Positions 1-7,518 of a stretch of DNA of 39,706 bases are shown piece after piece; the stretch's first letter is position 1; every line of letters starts with the position of its first letter. A program made the position numbers and the translations under genes. Under the pieces are notes generated by a model. The model was given only the letters and a program-made list of their open reading frames with translations, did no database searches and was not told the DNA's origin. This DNA is from Mucilaginibacter sp. (GTDB taxonomy: Bacteria > Bacteroidota > Bacteroidia > Sphingobacteriales > Sphingobacteriaceae): contig NZ_JAQBOC010000030.1 in NCBI RefSeq assembly GCF_028288225.1, positions 1-39,706 on the forward strand, read 5' to 3'.

Positions 1-17
1 GTAATTAAAAGATTATA

Positions 18-47
18 CTTGTTTTATTGAATTTTATACCTATCTTG
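18..47 (+). promoter_or_regulatory. Candidate Bacteroidota promoter of the cold-shock gene
   Basis: A TTG at 19-21 is followed after 19 bases by TATCTTG at 41-47, which resembles the Bacteroidota sigma-ABfr pattern TTTG-N19/20-TAnnTTTG. A transcript would begin near position 52, giving a leader of only about 17 bases before the ATG at 69. Both boxes lack one consensus base, so this is a candidate only. Confidence 0.35.
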
Positions 48-68
48 CCAACTTTAATAAATAAAATA

Positions 69-263
69 ATGCAAAAAGAAGGAACAGTAAAATTTTTCAA
101 TGAAACAAAAGGTTTTGGATTTATTACACCAAGTGCTGGTGGCCAGGACGTATTTGTTCATTCAACAGGTCTAATCGATGAAATCCGTGAAAATGATAAA
201 GTGGAGTTTGAAGTAGAAAACGGAAGAAAAGGCTTAAATGCGGTAAATGTAAAGGTTATTTAA
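69..263 (+). CDS. Cold-shock domain protein (CspA family)
   Basis: This 64-residue protein is a single cold-shock domain, the usual size for the family. The RNA-binding motifs are clear: KGFGFI at residues 14-19 (RNP1) and VFVHS at 28-32 (RNP2). Family members bind single-stranded RNA or DNA in the cytoplasm and keep mRNA unstructured, often during cold or growth transitions. An in-frame ATG lies upstream at 27, but the 14 residues it would add are unlike the family, while MQKEGTVKFF at 69 is a typical cold-shock N-terminus, so 69 is chosen. The gene stands alone and is followed by an intrinsic terminator. Whether it is cold-induced cannot be told from sequence. Confidence 0.95.
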   Translation: MQKEGTVKFFNETKGFGFITPSAGGQDVFVHSTGLIDEIRENDKVEFEVENGRKGLNAVNVKVI

Positions 264-287
264 TTATAATATAATCATTAAGCGTAC

Positions 288-318
288 AGGCATTCATTGA
301 AAAATGGATGCCTTTTTT
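288..318 (+). terminator. Intrinsic terminator after the cold-shock gene
   Basis: An 11-bp stem (288-298 with 303-313, one G-U pair) closes a GAAA loop and runs into six T residues at 313-318. It lies 25 bases after the stop codon and fits a rho-independent terminator. Confidence 0.75.
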
Positions 319-578
319 CGTAGTGCCTCACCACATAACATTGCACAGAGCCTCACCTAAACGGCATAGCCCTCATGAACGCCTATTAAAAATAAACAAC
401 TGTGAATAATCCTCCCGGGTAGGGAGGATTTTAGCTTTGCTCAATGAAAAGATGTTTTTTTAGTCTCCTCAGTCCGGGGAGATTTAGAGGAGCCTATTGG
501 GATCAGTTTTTTAAAAAAATAAAAACAAAACGCAGGCATTGTTATTATATTAATGTACCCATCTAAAAATGAAAACTT
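319..578. other. Intergenic spacer with small hairpins
   Basis: No gene is seen here. Two small hairpins occur: a perfect 9-bp stem with a GGGTA loop at 408-430, and a weaker TCTCC/GGGGAGA one around 464-482. A TAGCTTTG box (432-439) directly after the first hairpin matches the TAnnTTTG -7 pattern but has no -33 partner at the right distance. The stretch presumably carries the leader and control region of the YtxH gene at 579. Confidence 0.3.
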
Positions 579-965
579 ATGAAAGATCAGACAAGAGTTA
601 TAGCAGCACTATTAATAGGCGCAGCAGCAGGTGCCGCATTAGGATTATTGTTAGCACCTGAAAAAGGCGAGAAAACAAGAGATGACATTGCCGGTTATAT
701 TAATGATTTAGTTGATGCTGCTAAAGATAAAGCACAGGCAGCCGGTACCGGTATAAAGGAATATAGCAGCAATGCTTATGACAAGGCAAAATCAAGGTTT
801 AGCACTGTAGCTGAAAAGGTGTCTGATTATAAGGCCGCTGCTGTTGATACAGCAAAAGAAAAAGCTAATGACTTAAAAGATCAAGCTCAAACCAAATTTG
901 ATGAGGCAAAATCAAAAGCAAAAAGCAGTGCAAATGATTTGAATCATTCAGCTCAAAATTCTTAA
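579..965 (+). CDS. YtxH domain protein (general-stress, membrane-anchored)
   Basis: This 128-residue protein has one membrane segment rich in Ala and Gly (about residues 8-27) followed by APEKGEKTRDD, the hallmark of the YtxH family (gas-vesicle GvpP-like proteins). The rest (about 35-128) is a highly charged Lys/Ala/Asp helix of LEA-like composition, likely a long amphipathic or coiled helix in the cytoplasm. The family is associated with general stress in Bacillus and is common in Bacteroidota, but its biochemical role is unknown. It is monocistronic, bounded by a strong terminator at 981-1021. Confidence 0.85.
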   Translation: MKDQTRVIAALLIGAAAGAALGLLLAPEKGEKTRDDIAGYINDLVDAAKDKAQAAGTGIKEYSSNAYDKAKSRFSTVAEKVSDYKAAAVDTAKEKANDLKDQAQTKFDEAKSKAKSSANDLNHSAQNS

Positions 966-980
966 ATTATTTAATTATAT

Positions 981-1021
981 AAAACAAACAAACCCGGTTT
1001 ATGGCCGGGTTTGTTTGTTTT
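981..1021. terminator. Bidirectional terminator between convergent genes
   Basis: A perfect 17-bp inverted repeat (981-997 with 1005-1021) with a 7-base loop is A-rich on the left and T-rich on the right, so it works as a terminator on both strands. It lies between the YtxH gene (plus) and the M1 peptidase gene (minus, ending at 1033). Confidence 0.85.
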
Positions 1022-1032
1022 ATCACGAATAT

Positions 1033-2910
1033 TTACTTAGCAGTCCATTTGTTATTGTTTTCATTAGCATCCATAAATATTCCACCATCAAGTACTGCCG
1101 AGGTTACAGTTTTTGTGGTTTTTATATTTACGCTTATCTGTTTTCCATTATGTTCCCAAACAGCAGGCGTTTGATGGAAACTGGCAGTAGTGCCATCGCT
1201 GTAAGTTACCTTAACGTCAAACGGAACCACAAAGCCACCAATATTTTGAATAGATAATGTATAACCTCTATTAGCTTTAGTTACTTTTTGCAGATTAAGG
1301 TCGATATAATAATTGGTAAAAAACCAGTTATTAAAGAACCAGTTAAGGTTTTTGCCCGATCCACTATTCATCGAATTAAAATAATCCCATGGTATCGGAT
1401 GCTTTCCGTTCCAGTTATCCATGTAGGTGTGCAGTGCTTTTTTAAACAGATTATCACCCAGCAGATCTTTCAAGGCAAAGTAGCTTAATGATGGCTTTCC
1501 GTATGAGTTATTACCAAAACCGCCTCTTAGTTCGCTTGTAGGGGTGATGATAGGCAGATCTTCAGCAGTTGAAGCGTCATGGATCCACTGGTCCACACGG
1601 AAGCCTTTATATAGTTTCTCCGCCTTTTCTTTGCCCACCTCTGTTGTTCCTATTAGTAGCTCGAAGGTTGTAGCCCATCCCTCATCCATAAATGAATAAC
1701 GGCTTTCGTTAATACCCATGTAAAAAGGGAACCAGGTATGCGCTATTTCATGATCCTGTACAAATTGTGCAAAGCCTATATCGTCTGTATGGCTATCATT
1801 AACCATCATCGGATATTCCATATCTGCAAAACCCTGGAATGCCGTCATTTTTGGGAACGGGTAAGGGACGCCGGGCCAGTTGTGAGATAACCAGCTTAAC
1901 GAGTTACGGCCAAATTGAACGGAATGATGAAAATCGGCAGAATTATCTAAAAATGCAGCTTGCATACTGGCACGGCGGCCTGTTTTATCATCAACAATAG
2001 CACTTGCAGCATCCCAATCGTAATGGTCACTTATCCCAACAGCCATGTCACTAATATTATTGGCGGTCCAGGTCCAGGTGTTTACATCATTTTGTGCCGT
2101 AATATTTTTCTTTGCAAGGTCTTCTTTGGTAGCCACGTGAATTGTTGAATCACTGGTGAACGATTGTTCCAGCCTTTTAACATATTCGGGTTGTAAAACC
2201 TGCTTAGGATTTTGTAATGTTCCCGTTGCCCAAACCAGGTAGTTTTTTGGTACCGTTACATTTAGGGTGTAATCATTAAAATCGTTATAAAATTCCTGTG
2301 CATCTAAAAATGGTAAGGTGTCCCAGCCATTATAGTCGTCATAAACAGATACCCGCGGGTAAAAATAAGCCATGTAATAGGTAGTTGAATCTATCATACC
2401 TTCTCGACCGCTTTCTTTTGAGATCTCAAAATGCCAGGTAATATCCAGCTTTACAGAATCATGCGGCATCAATGGCTTGAGCAGGCTTATCATTTGATTG
2501 GTGTTAGCAGCCTGTTTATTGTTCCATGGCTTTTTTGTTCCGTTTATAAATATGGAATCAACCTGTACGCCTGGAGTAAGATAATCATCGCCGGCGCTTC
2601 CAAACCGGGCCACTCCCGGGCGGTGGATATTGAGGATCAGCTTCATATTCAGCCTTTTCAAGGTATCAGGACTATTGTTGAAATAAACAATCTGTTCAAC
2701 GCCTTTTATATTTCTGTCGGGAGGTAACGCACTGATAGAAATGGTGTAACGGCCATGATTTTGCCAGTAATTTTTACCGGGTTTGCCATCTAATGAGCGG
2801 GTTCCCTTGTTAAACGCGTGTTGGATATCACGTGGCATGTACAGGTTTTGCGCCTGCGCCTGGAATAATGCCAGGCTGCAAATTGCACCTGCAATAATTG
2901 ATTTAAACAT
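1033..2910 (-). CDS. Secreted M1 family metallopeptidase (aminopeptidase N-like)
   Basis: This 625-residue protein starts with a Sec signal peptide of about 20 residues ending in AQAQ. An N-terminal beta domain (about 45-300) precedes the gluzincin catalytic domain. The zinc site is intact: HEIAH at 387-391 and the third ligand Glu410 exactly 18 residues later. ADMEYPM at 362-368 sits where aminopeptidases carry the GxMEN exopeptidase motif, so it is a variant of that motif. Family members cleave amino-terminal residues from peptides in the periplasm or outside the cell; here the role is probably peptide scavenging. The protein is shorter than aminopeptidase N and lacks the large C-terminal helical domain. 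The gene is monocistronic and divergent from the sRNA/DUF2027-Smr region. Confidence 0.9.
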   Translation of the reverse strand: MFKSIIAGAICSLALFQAQAQNLYMPRDIQHAFNKGTRSLDGKPGKNYWQNHGRYTISISALPPDRNIKGVEQIVYFNNSPDTLKRLNMKLILNIHRPGVARFGSAGDDYLTPGVQVDSIFINGTKKPWNNKQAANTNQMISLLKPLMPHDSVKLDITWHFEISKESGREGMIDSTTYYMAYFYPRVSVYDDYNGWDTLPFLDAQEFYNDFNDYTLNVTVPKNYLVWATGTLQNPKQVLQPEYVKRLEQSFTSDSTIHVATKEDLAKKNITAQNDVNTWTWTANNISDMAVGISDHYDWDAASAIVDDKTGRRASMQAAFLDNSADFHHSVQFGRNSLSWLSHNWPGVPYPFPKMTAFQGFADMEYPMMVNDSHTDDIGFAQFVQDHEIAHTWFPFYMGINESRYSFMDEGWATTFELLIGTTEVGKEKAEKLYKGFRVDQWIHDASTAEDLPIITPTSELRGGFGNNSYGKPSLSYFALKDLLGDNLFKKALHTYMDNWNGKHPIPWDYFNSMNSGSGKNLNWFFNNWFFTNYYIDLNLQKVTKANRGYTLSIQNIGGFVVPFDVKVTYSDGTTASFHQTPAVWEHNGKQISVNIKTTKTVTSAVLDGGIFMDANENNNKWTAK

Positions 2911-3051
2911 TTGAAGTAAATTTTATGAGCAAATAAACAGATTTAAGCCAATATTATATGGCGTTAATAAAATTAAAGAGAATTTATGCACGGTTAGACG
3001 CACGAAAACAATAATAATTACATTCACGTTAAAAAAATTAACACTTTACTA

Positions 3052-3082
3052 TTTGCAGAGCGACAAATATTTTTTTAATTTG
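3052..3082 (+). promoter_or_regulatory. Bacteroidota-type promoter
   Basis: TTTG at 3052-3055 is followed after exactly 20 bases by TAATTTG at 3076-3082. This is the best promoter match in the window to TTTG-N19/20-TAnnTTTG. Predicted initiation is about 3087-3089, where a hairpin begins. It lies about 167 bases before the ATG of the DUF2027-Smr gene, with a terminator between. Confidence 0.6.
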
Positions 3083-3087
3083 CACCC

Positions 3088-3153
3088 AGTTATTTTAATA
3101 GGGGTATTAAATAACTAATTTCTAACCATCTGCCTTTGGGCGGGTGGTTTTTT
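3088..3153 (+). ncRNA. Candidate small RNA or leader attenuator (~66 nt)
   Basis: Between the promoter at 3052-3082 and a T-run at 3148-3153 lie two hairpins. Hairpin 1 is 3088-3100 paired with 3105-3116 around a GGGG loop, with one bulged T. Hairpin 2 is 3124-3134 paired with 3139-3149 around a TTTG loop (two G-U pairs) and runs into six T residues, as in an intrinsic terminator. No open frame of note lies between. The simplest readings are a free small RNA of about 66 nt, or a leader where transcription of the downstream gene at 3249 is attenuated. I do not recognise it as a known RNA family. Confidence 0.5.
3124..3153 (+). terminator. Intrinsic terminator ahead of the DUF2027-Smr gene
   Basis: An 11-bp GC-containing stem with a 4-base loop is followed by TTTTTT. 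No gene on the plus strand ends upstream of it (the upstream gene is divergent), so it must terminate a short transcript from the promoter at 3052-3082 or act conditionally. Confidence 0.65.
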
Positions 3154-3162
3154 GTTTTAGGG

Positions 3163-3248
3163 GATTACACCGATAGATAAAGATTACACCGATGATGATC
3201 AGTGAAATCTTCCAATAATCGGTGAAATCAAATCTAATCAGTGTAATC
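3163..3248. repeat. Five alternating 12-bp GATTACACCGAT-type repeats
   Basis: Two direct copies of GATTACACCGAT (3163-3174 and 3182-3193) are followed by three inverted, slightly varied copies (3198-3209, 3218-3229, 3237-3248), spaced 16-20 bases start to start. The last copy abuts the ATG of the DUF2027-Smr gene. This may be an interspersed repeat or a set of operator sites. Confidence 0.6.
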
Positions 3249-4196
3249 ATGAAGTATAAATTAGGCGATTTTGTGCGTTTTGTGGACGAAAAAATGGAGG
3301 GTTTTGTAACCCGCATTATTGACGACCAGATGATAGGTGTAACCGGCGAGGATGATTTTGAGATCCCGGTGCTGGCCAGCAAGGTTACTACAGTACATGG
3401 TTATGTAGGTGCTGGCGCTAAAAAAGATGATGTTACTGAAGACCAGCCAGTGCACTCAGGCGAGTTTAAAACAAAAGGCGTTTATATTGGTGTGGTGAAT
3501 GACCCGAAAGCTAACTCGGTGGTTCATTTTTATTTGATAAATGACACGTCGTTTCAGTTGCTGGCATCGTTAACAACAGAAAAGACAAATACCTTTAAAG
3601 GAGAGTACACCGGGATAGTTGCACCAAATACAGCAACCAAAATTTATTCGGCACAACTGGCTGATCTGCAGCTTTGGCCTAAATTTATTTTTCATATCCT
3701 TTATCACACTAAACAAAATGCAGAACCGCCTGCGCCGTTGGTAGTTAATGAAAAATATAAAGCGAAGGATTTCTCCGGTTCAAAAAAACTGATCCCGGTA
3801 CTTAAAACCCAGGGATGGTTGATTCAACTGGATGAGCCTGAATTGGTAATTGATGCCCAAAAGTTAAAGGAGAGTTTCTTCCAGTCGCCTGATGAAAAAG
3901 CAGTTGTTGAAAAACCAGGTAGTGAAGTGGACCTGCATATTGAAAAACTGCGGAGTGATCACCAGTTTTTAAACAGCGGCGAGATCTTGAAAATTCAATT
4001 AGATCATTTTCATAAAGCGCTCGATGCTGCCATTGTGCACCAGTTACCCGAAATTATATTTATCCATGGCGCAGGTAACGGAACTTTAAGGCATGAGATT
4101 CATAAGCTATTAAGCAAACACCAAAAGATCCAAACATTTATGGATGCCCGGAAAGAGAAGTTTGGGTATGGGGCAACAAAGGTTTTGTTGAAATAA
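3249..4196 (+). CDS. DUF2027 and Smr-domain protein
   Basis: The 315-residue protein begins MKYKLGDFVRFVDE, the conserved start of the Bacteroidota DUF2027 family, which is why the ATG at 3249 is preferred to the one at 3222. The N-terminal region (about 1-60) is a small KOW/SH3-like beta barrel, and the middle (about 75-190) holds beta-rich DUF2027 sequence. A C-terminal Smr domain (about 225-315) has DLH at 228-230 and HGAGNGTLR from His273, matching the DLHG and TGxGxG signatures. Smr domains bind branched or structured nucleic acid and some have endonuclease activity, also in ribosome rescue. The cellular role of this architecture is not established. Its 5' region carries a repeat array and an upstream terminator. 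Confidence 0.85.
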   Translation: MKYKLGDFVRFVDEKMEGFVTRIIDDQMIGVTGEDDFEIPVLASKVTTVHGYVGAGAKKDDVTEDQPVHSGEFKTKGVYIGVVNDPKANSVVHFYLINDTSFQLLASLTTEKTNTFKGEYTGIVAPNTATKIYSAQLADLQLWPKFIFHILYHTKQNAEPPAPLVVNEKYKAKDFSGSKKLIPVLKTQGWLIQLDEPELVIDAQKLKESFFQSPDEKAVVEKPGSEVDLHIEKLRSDHQFLNSGEILKIQLDHFHKALDAAIVHQLPEIIFIHGAGNGTLRHEIHKLLSKHQKIQTFMDARKEKFGYGATKVLLK

Positions 4197-4205
4197 TTAC
4201 TCCGG

Positions 4206-4323
4206 TGCAGGCCTTCGACCTGCGCTGTTAAATGTCGCCCTTTCAGGGCTTAATGTTTTTGATTTTATCAAATTTTCAAGCCCTGAAAGGGCGAAACACG
4301 TCAGCGCAGGTCGAAGGCCTGCA
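4206..4323. repeat. Nested inverted repeat element
   Basis: A perfect 22-bp outer inverted repeat (4206-4227 and 4302-4323) encloses a perfect 16-bp inner one (4236-4251 and 4278-4293), leaving a central AT-rich spacer. The whole 118-bp unit can fold as a cruciform or RNA hairpin. It codes for nothing. It resembles small non-autonomous palindromic elements of the REP or MITE kind. Confidence 0.8.
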
Positions 4324-4347
4324 ATAGAAGGGGCATAATAGTCCTCC

Positions 4348-4421
4348 CCCGCTGGCTGTGTCCTCACAGACAGTTAACTGCCAGGTTGAAAATAGTTGGC
4401 TGTGAGGACACAGCCAACGGG
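4348..4421. repeat. Second inverted repeat element
   Basis: The 22-bp arms 4348-4369 and 4400-4421 are complementary with one mismatch. The right arm is itself a 9-bp hairpin (TTGGCTGTG and CACAGCCAA around AGGA). It lies directly after the first palindromic element and is a different sequence type. Together the two fill most of the 318-base gap between 4196 and 4515; the remaining bases before 4515 show no clear promoter. Confidence 0.75.
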
Positions 4422-4514
4422 AATAGTTTACAGAATTGTTAGCGCAAACGATTGCGTAGGGTGTCTTAAAAAGATAAAGTATCTTTAATTTAGCACTCCA
4501 GTAACTGTTCCTTC

Positions 4515-7514
4515 ATGAAAAAAATATTTTACTTATCCCTGCTAACTTTTTTCTGTCAAATTTCCATCGCGCAGCAAATAAAATACGTTACAAAAAACAA
4601 CGATTGGGATGCCGATTCATTGGGCAACCATAGGGTAGTGCTTACCCTGCAAAATGCCAATACCCCAATAGCTAAAGCGGTAATTAACTGGCGCAGAAAC
4701 GACCAGCGCCCTGAAAACAAACAGCTTATTGTGGTAGATTCTGTTACCAATAAACGGATAATGAACGTATCGGTAGCTGCTATCAGCCGTGAAAGCGGGG
4801 TATTGTATTTTGAACCATCACAGGGCAATAAAAAATACTTTGTTTACTACATGCCTTATAAGGTTGACAGGAAATCAAACTATCCAAACGTAAAATATTT
4901 AAAAGCACAGCAAACTGCCACTGATGATTGGGCGCAGTCTGTAGCCAATAATAAAAATATTGAGGGAGCGAATGTTGAGTCTATCCAATCAGTAAACGCA
5001 ATGAATAGCTTTTACCCGATGGAGGTGATAGCAACCGAAACCGAAGTAAATAACCTTATTTCACAAAACGCCGGGAAAACATACCTGGTATTTCCTGAGG
5101 ACAGGCTACATGTTATAAAAATGAAACATGACCTGCCACAGCGTTGGATCTTAAGCGGTGTGAAAAGTGTTTTCAATGGCGAGGCTAAAAAAGGGGAAAA
5201 CTATGCTTACCAGCTGGGGATTTATCCAACGGCTAAAGATTTAACGGGTGTAAAAATCACTTTCTCTGATCTGAAAAGTAAAGCAAGGCAAGTAATTTCA
5301 TCAAAAGTAATATCATGCCTTAACAATAGCGGTACCGATTATAGGGGTAAAGCATTTGAAAAACAAGTCGATATAACCAAAGGCGATGTGCAAGCTATGT
5401 GGTGCCTGGTAAATATTCCCGCAACTGTTGCGGCCGGTACTTATGAGGGAACGGTAACCATAAGCGCAAAAAATGCGGAGAATACAAAAGTTGGGATCAG
5501 GATAAAAGTAGAACCTGCCCTGGCTGTTAAAGGTGGCATTAATGAACCCCAAAAAGAAACACGGCTAACCTGGCTCAACTCAACCCTGGCACAGCAAAAT
5601 GATGTGATAAAGCCTTATATCCCCCTGGTTGTAAAGGGTAACAGCATTGCCCTGCTGGGCCGTAAGGTTATACTGGACAAAACAGGTTTCCCTAAAAATA
5701 TCCAAACCTATTTTGCGCCTGAAATGACCTCCTTTTCAACTAAAGCAAAAGAGGTTATCAGCGCGCCGATCAGCCTTGTTGCGGAGAATAATAACGGCAC
5801 TGAAAAATGGCAGTCAATAGGTGTGAAATTTACCGAAACCCAGCCCGGCACAGTTAAATGGGAAGCTGTAAATACCTCTGCCAACCTGCAGATGAATGTA
5901 TCCGGCTCAATTGAGTTTGACGGCTTTGCCCTATACACCGTAAAAGTTACTGCTTTGCAGGATGTGGATCTGAAGGATATCAGGATGGAGATCCCTTTTA
6001 ATAAGGACGCTTCGAAATACATGATGGGGTTGAATTTAAAAGGCGAAAAACGACCGGAAAATTATGAATGGAAATGGGATGTGCCACATAAAAACCAGGA
6101 TGGTGCATGGATAGGCGATGTAAATGCAGGCCTGCAATATTCGCTGCGCGATGAAAACTATGTGCGCCCGCTTAATACCAATTTCTATCTTCAAAAGCCT
6201 TTATTGCTGCCAACCTCATGGGGGAATGATAACAAGGGAGGCATAAACATCAGCGAAAAAGATAACCATGTTTTGGTGAATAACTACAGCGGCGCCCGTA
6301 CTATGAAAAAGGGCGATGTACTGTATTATAACTTTACGTTACTCATCACGCCGTTCCATCCTATAAACACCGATTTTCAATGGGCAACCCGTTTTTACCA
6401 TAAATACAGTGCGCTTGACAGCATTAAGCAAACCGGGGCAACTGTGGTTAACGTACACCAGGGAACACCAATAAATCCTTATATAAACTATCCGTTTATA
6501 AAGTGGAAGGAAATGAAGAGTTACATTGATTCGGCACATCATTTGGGATTAAAGGTGAAAATATACAACACCGTGCGCGAGCTGTCAAACAGCGCTTATG
6601 AAACCTTCCCGATGCGGAGCCTGGGGCACGAGATCTATTCGCCAGGGAAAGGGGGTGGCTATTCATGGTTGCAGGAGCACGTGGGCGATGATTATATTGC
6701 TGCATGGTTTGAGCCGGGATATAAAGACGCAGCACTGATAAACAGCGGGATGAGCCGCTGGCATAACTATTATGTGGAGGGGATGAACTGGTTGGTACAA
6801 AACGTTGGTATTGATGGCATTTATTTGGATGATGTGGCCTTCGACCGGATTACCATGAAACGGATTAAACGCGTGCTTACTAAAGATGGTCATCCCGGTA
6901 TTATCGATCTGCATTCGGCTAATCAGTATAACAAAAGCGATGGCTTTAATAACAGCGGCAACCTGTACCTGGAACATTTTCCGTACCTGAACCGCCTGTG
7001 GTTTGGCGAGTATTTTGATTATGAGAAGAACTCACCCGATTTCTTTTTAACAGAAGTTTCGGGTATTCCATTCGGCTTAATGGGCGAAATGCTGCAGGGC
7101 GGCGGCAACCCGTGGCGCGGAATGATCTATGGGATGACCAACCGCATGCCATGGAGTGATAATGCTGATCCGCGCCCGATCTGGAAAGTTTGGGACAATT
7201 TTGGTATGCAAGGCACAAAGATGATTGGCTACTGGGTAGAAAATAACCCGGTAAAAACCAATAACCCCGAAGTGCTGGCAACCATCTATAAAAAACCTGG
7301 CAAAGTGTTGGTTTCAATAGCAAGCTGGGCAGCTGATGATGTTAATATCAAACTAAAAATAGACTGGAACGCACTGGGCATTGATCCTGCAAAAGCCACC
7401 ATAACCGCACCGGAGATTAAGGATTTTCAGCAAGCAGCAAGCTTTAAAGATGGCGATGAGATAAAGATTGAAAAGGGTAAAGGGTGGTTAATTATAATTA
7501 GCGAGAAAAAATAA
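4515..7514 (+). CDS. Large secreted predicted glycoside hydrolase (DUF6067/GH123-N-like)
   Basis: This 999-residue protein has a Sec signal peptide (about 1-20, ending in IAQQ). The first 600 residues look beta-rich, with features I associate with the DUF6067/GH123 N-terminal group. The part from about 620 to 930 looks like a (beta/alpha)8 barrel: INPYINYPF, GLKVKIYNTVREL, then GIDGIYLDDVAFD with the acidic pair Asp772-Asp773 at a strand end, a usual place for catalytic acids in retaining hydrolases. The C-terminus (about 930-999) is a small beta domain. The natural substrate is unknown. It lies 4 bp before the DUF3472 gene, so both are probably co-transcribed and act on the same polymer in the periplasm or outside. 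Family assignment is from memory of sequence style and is moderate. Confidence 0.6.
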   Translation: MKKIFYLSLLTFFCQISIAQQIKYVTKNNDWDADSLGNHRVVLTLQNANTPIAKAVINWRRNDQRPENKQLIVVDSVTNKRIMNVSVAAISRESGVLYFEPSQGNKKYFVYYMPYKVDRKSNYPNVKYLKAQQTATDDWAQSVANNKNIEGANVESIQSVNAMNSFYPMEVIATETEVNNLISQNAGKTYLVFPEDRLHVIKMKHDLPQRWILSGVKSVFNGEAKKGENYAYQLGIYPTAKDLTGVKITFSDLKSKARQVISSKVISCLNNSGTDYRGKAFEKQVDITKGDVQAMWCLVNIPATVAAGTYEGTVTISAKNAENTKVGIRIKVEPALAVKGGINEPQKETRLTWLNSTLAQQNDVIKPYIPLVVKGNSIALLGRKVILDKTGFPKNIQTYFAPEMTSFSTKAKEVISAPISLVAENNNGTEKWQSIGVKFTETQPGTVKWEAVNTSANLQMNVSGSIEFDGFALYTVKVTALQDVDLKDIRMEIPFNKDASKYMMGLNLKGEKRPENYEWKWDVPHKNQDGAWIGDVNAGLQYSLRDENYVRPLNTNFYLQKPLLLPTSWGNDNKGGINISEKDNHVLVNNYSGARTMKKGDVLYYNFTLLITPFHPINTDFQWATRFYHKYSALDSIKQTGATVVNVHQGTPINPYINYPFIKWKEMKSYIDSAHHLGLKVKIYNTVRELSNSAYETFPMRSLGHEIYSPGKGGGYSWLQEHVGDDYIAAWFEPGYKDAALINSGMSRWHNYYVEGMNWLVQNVGIDGIYLDDVAFDRITMKRIKRVLTKDGHPGIIDLHSANQYNKSDGFNNSGNLYLEHFPYLNRLWFGEYFDYEKNSPDFFLTEVSGIPFGLMGEMLQGGGNPWRGMIYGMTNRMPWSDNADPRPIWKVWDNFGMQGTKMIGYWVENNPVKTNNPEVLATIYKKPGKVLVSIASWAADDVNIKLKIDWNALGIDPAKATITAPEIKDFQQAASFKDGDEIKIEKGKGWLIIISEKK

Positions 7515-7518
7515 CCTG

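Noticed and set aside
432..439. Promoter -7 box (TAGCTTTG) for the YtxH gene
   Set aside because: No -33 element lies 19-21 bases upstream; the place is taken by a hairpin, and the leader would be about 135 bases.
3163..3248. CRISPR-like array
   Set aside because: The repeats are only 12 bp, alternate in orientation and are spaced by 4-8 bases, with no cas genes in the window.
6946..7323. A 125-codon open frame on the minus strand
   Set aside because: It lies wholly within the well-supported 999-aa hydrolase gene, has no recognisable domain and reads as the complement of that gene. Several similar antisense frames in other large genes were dropped for the same reason.
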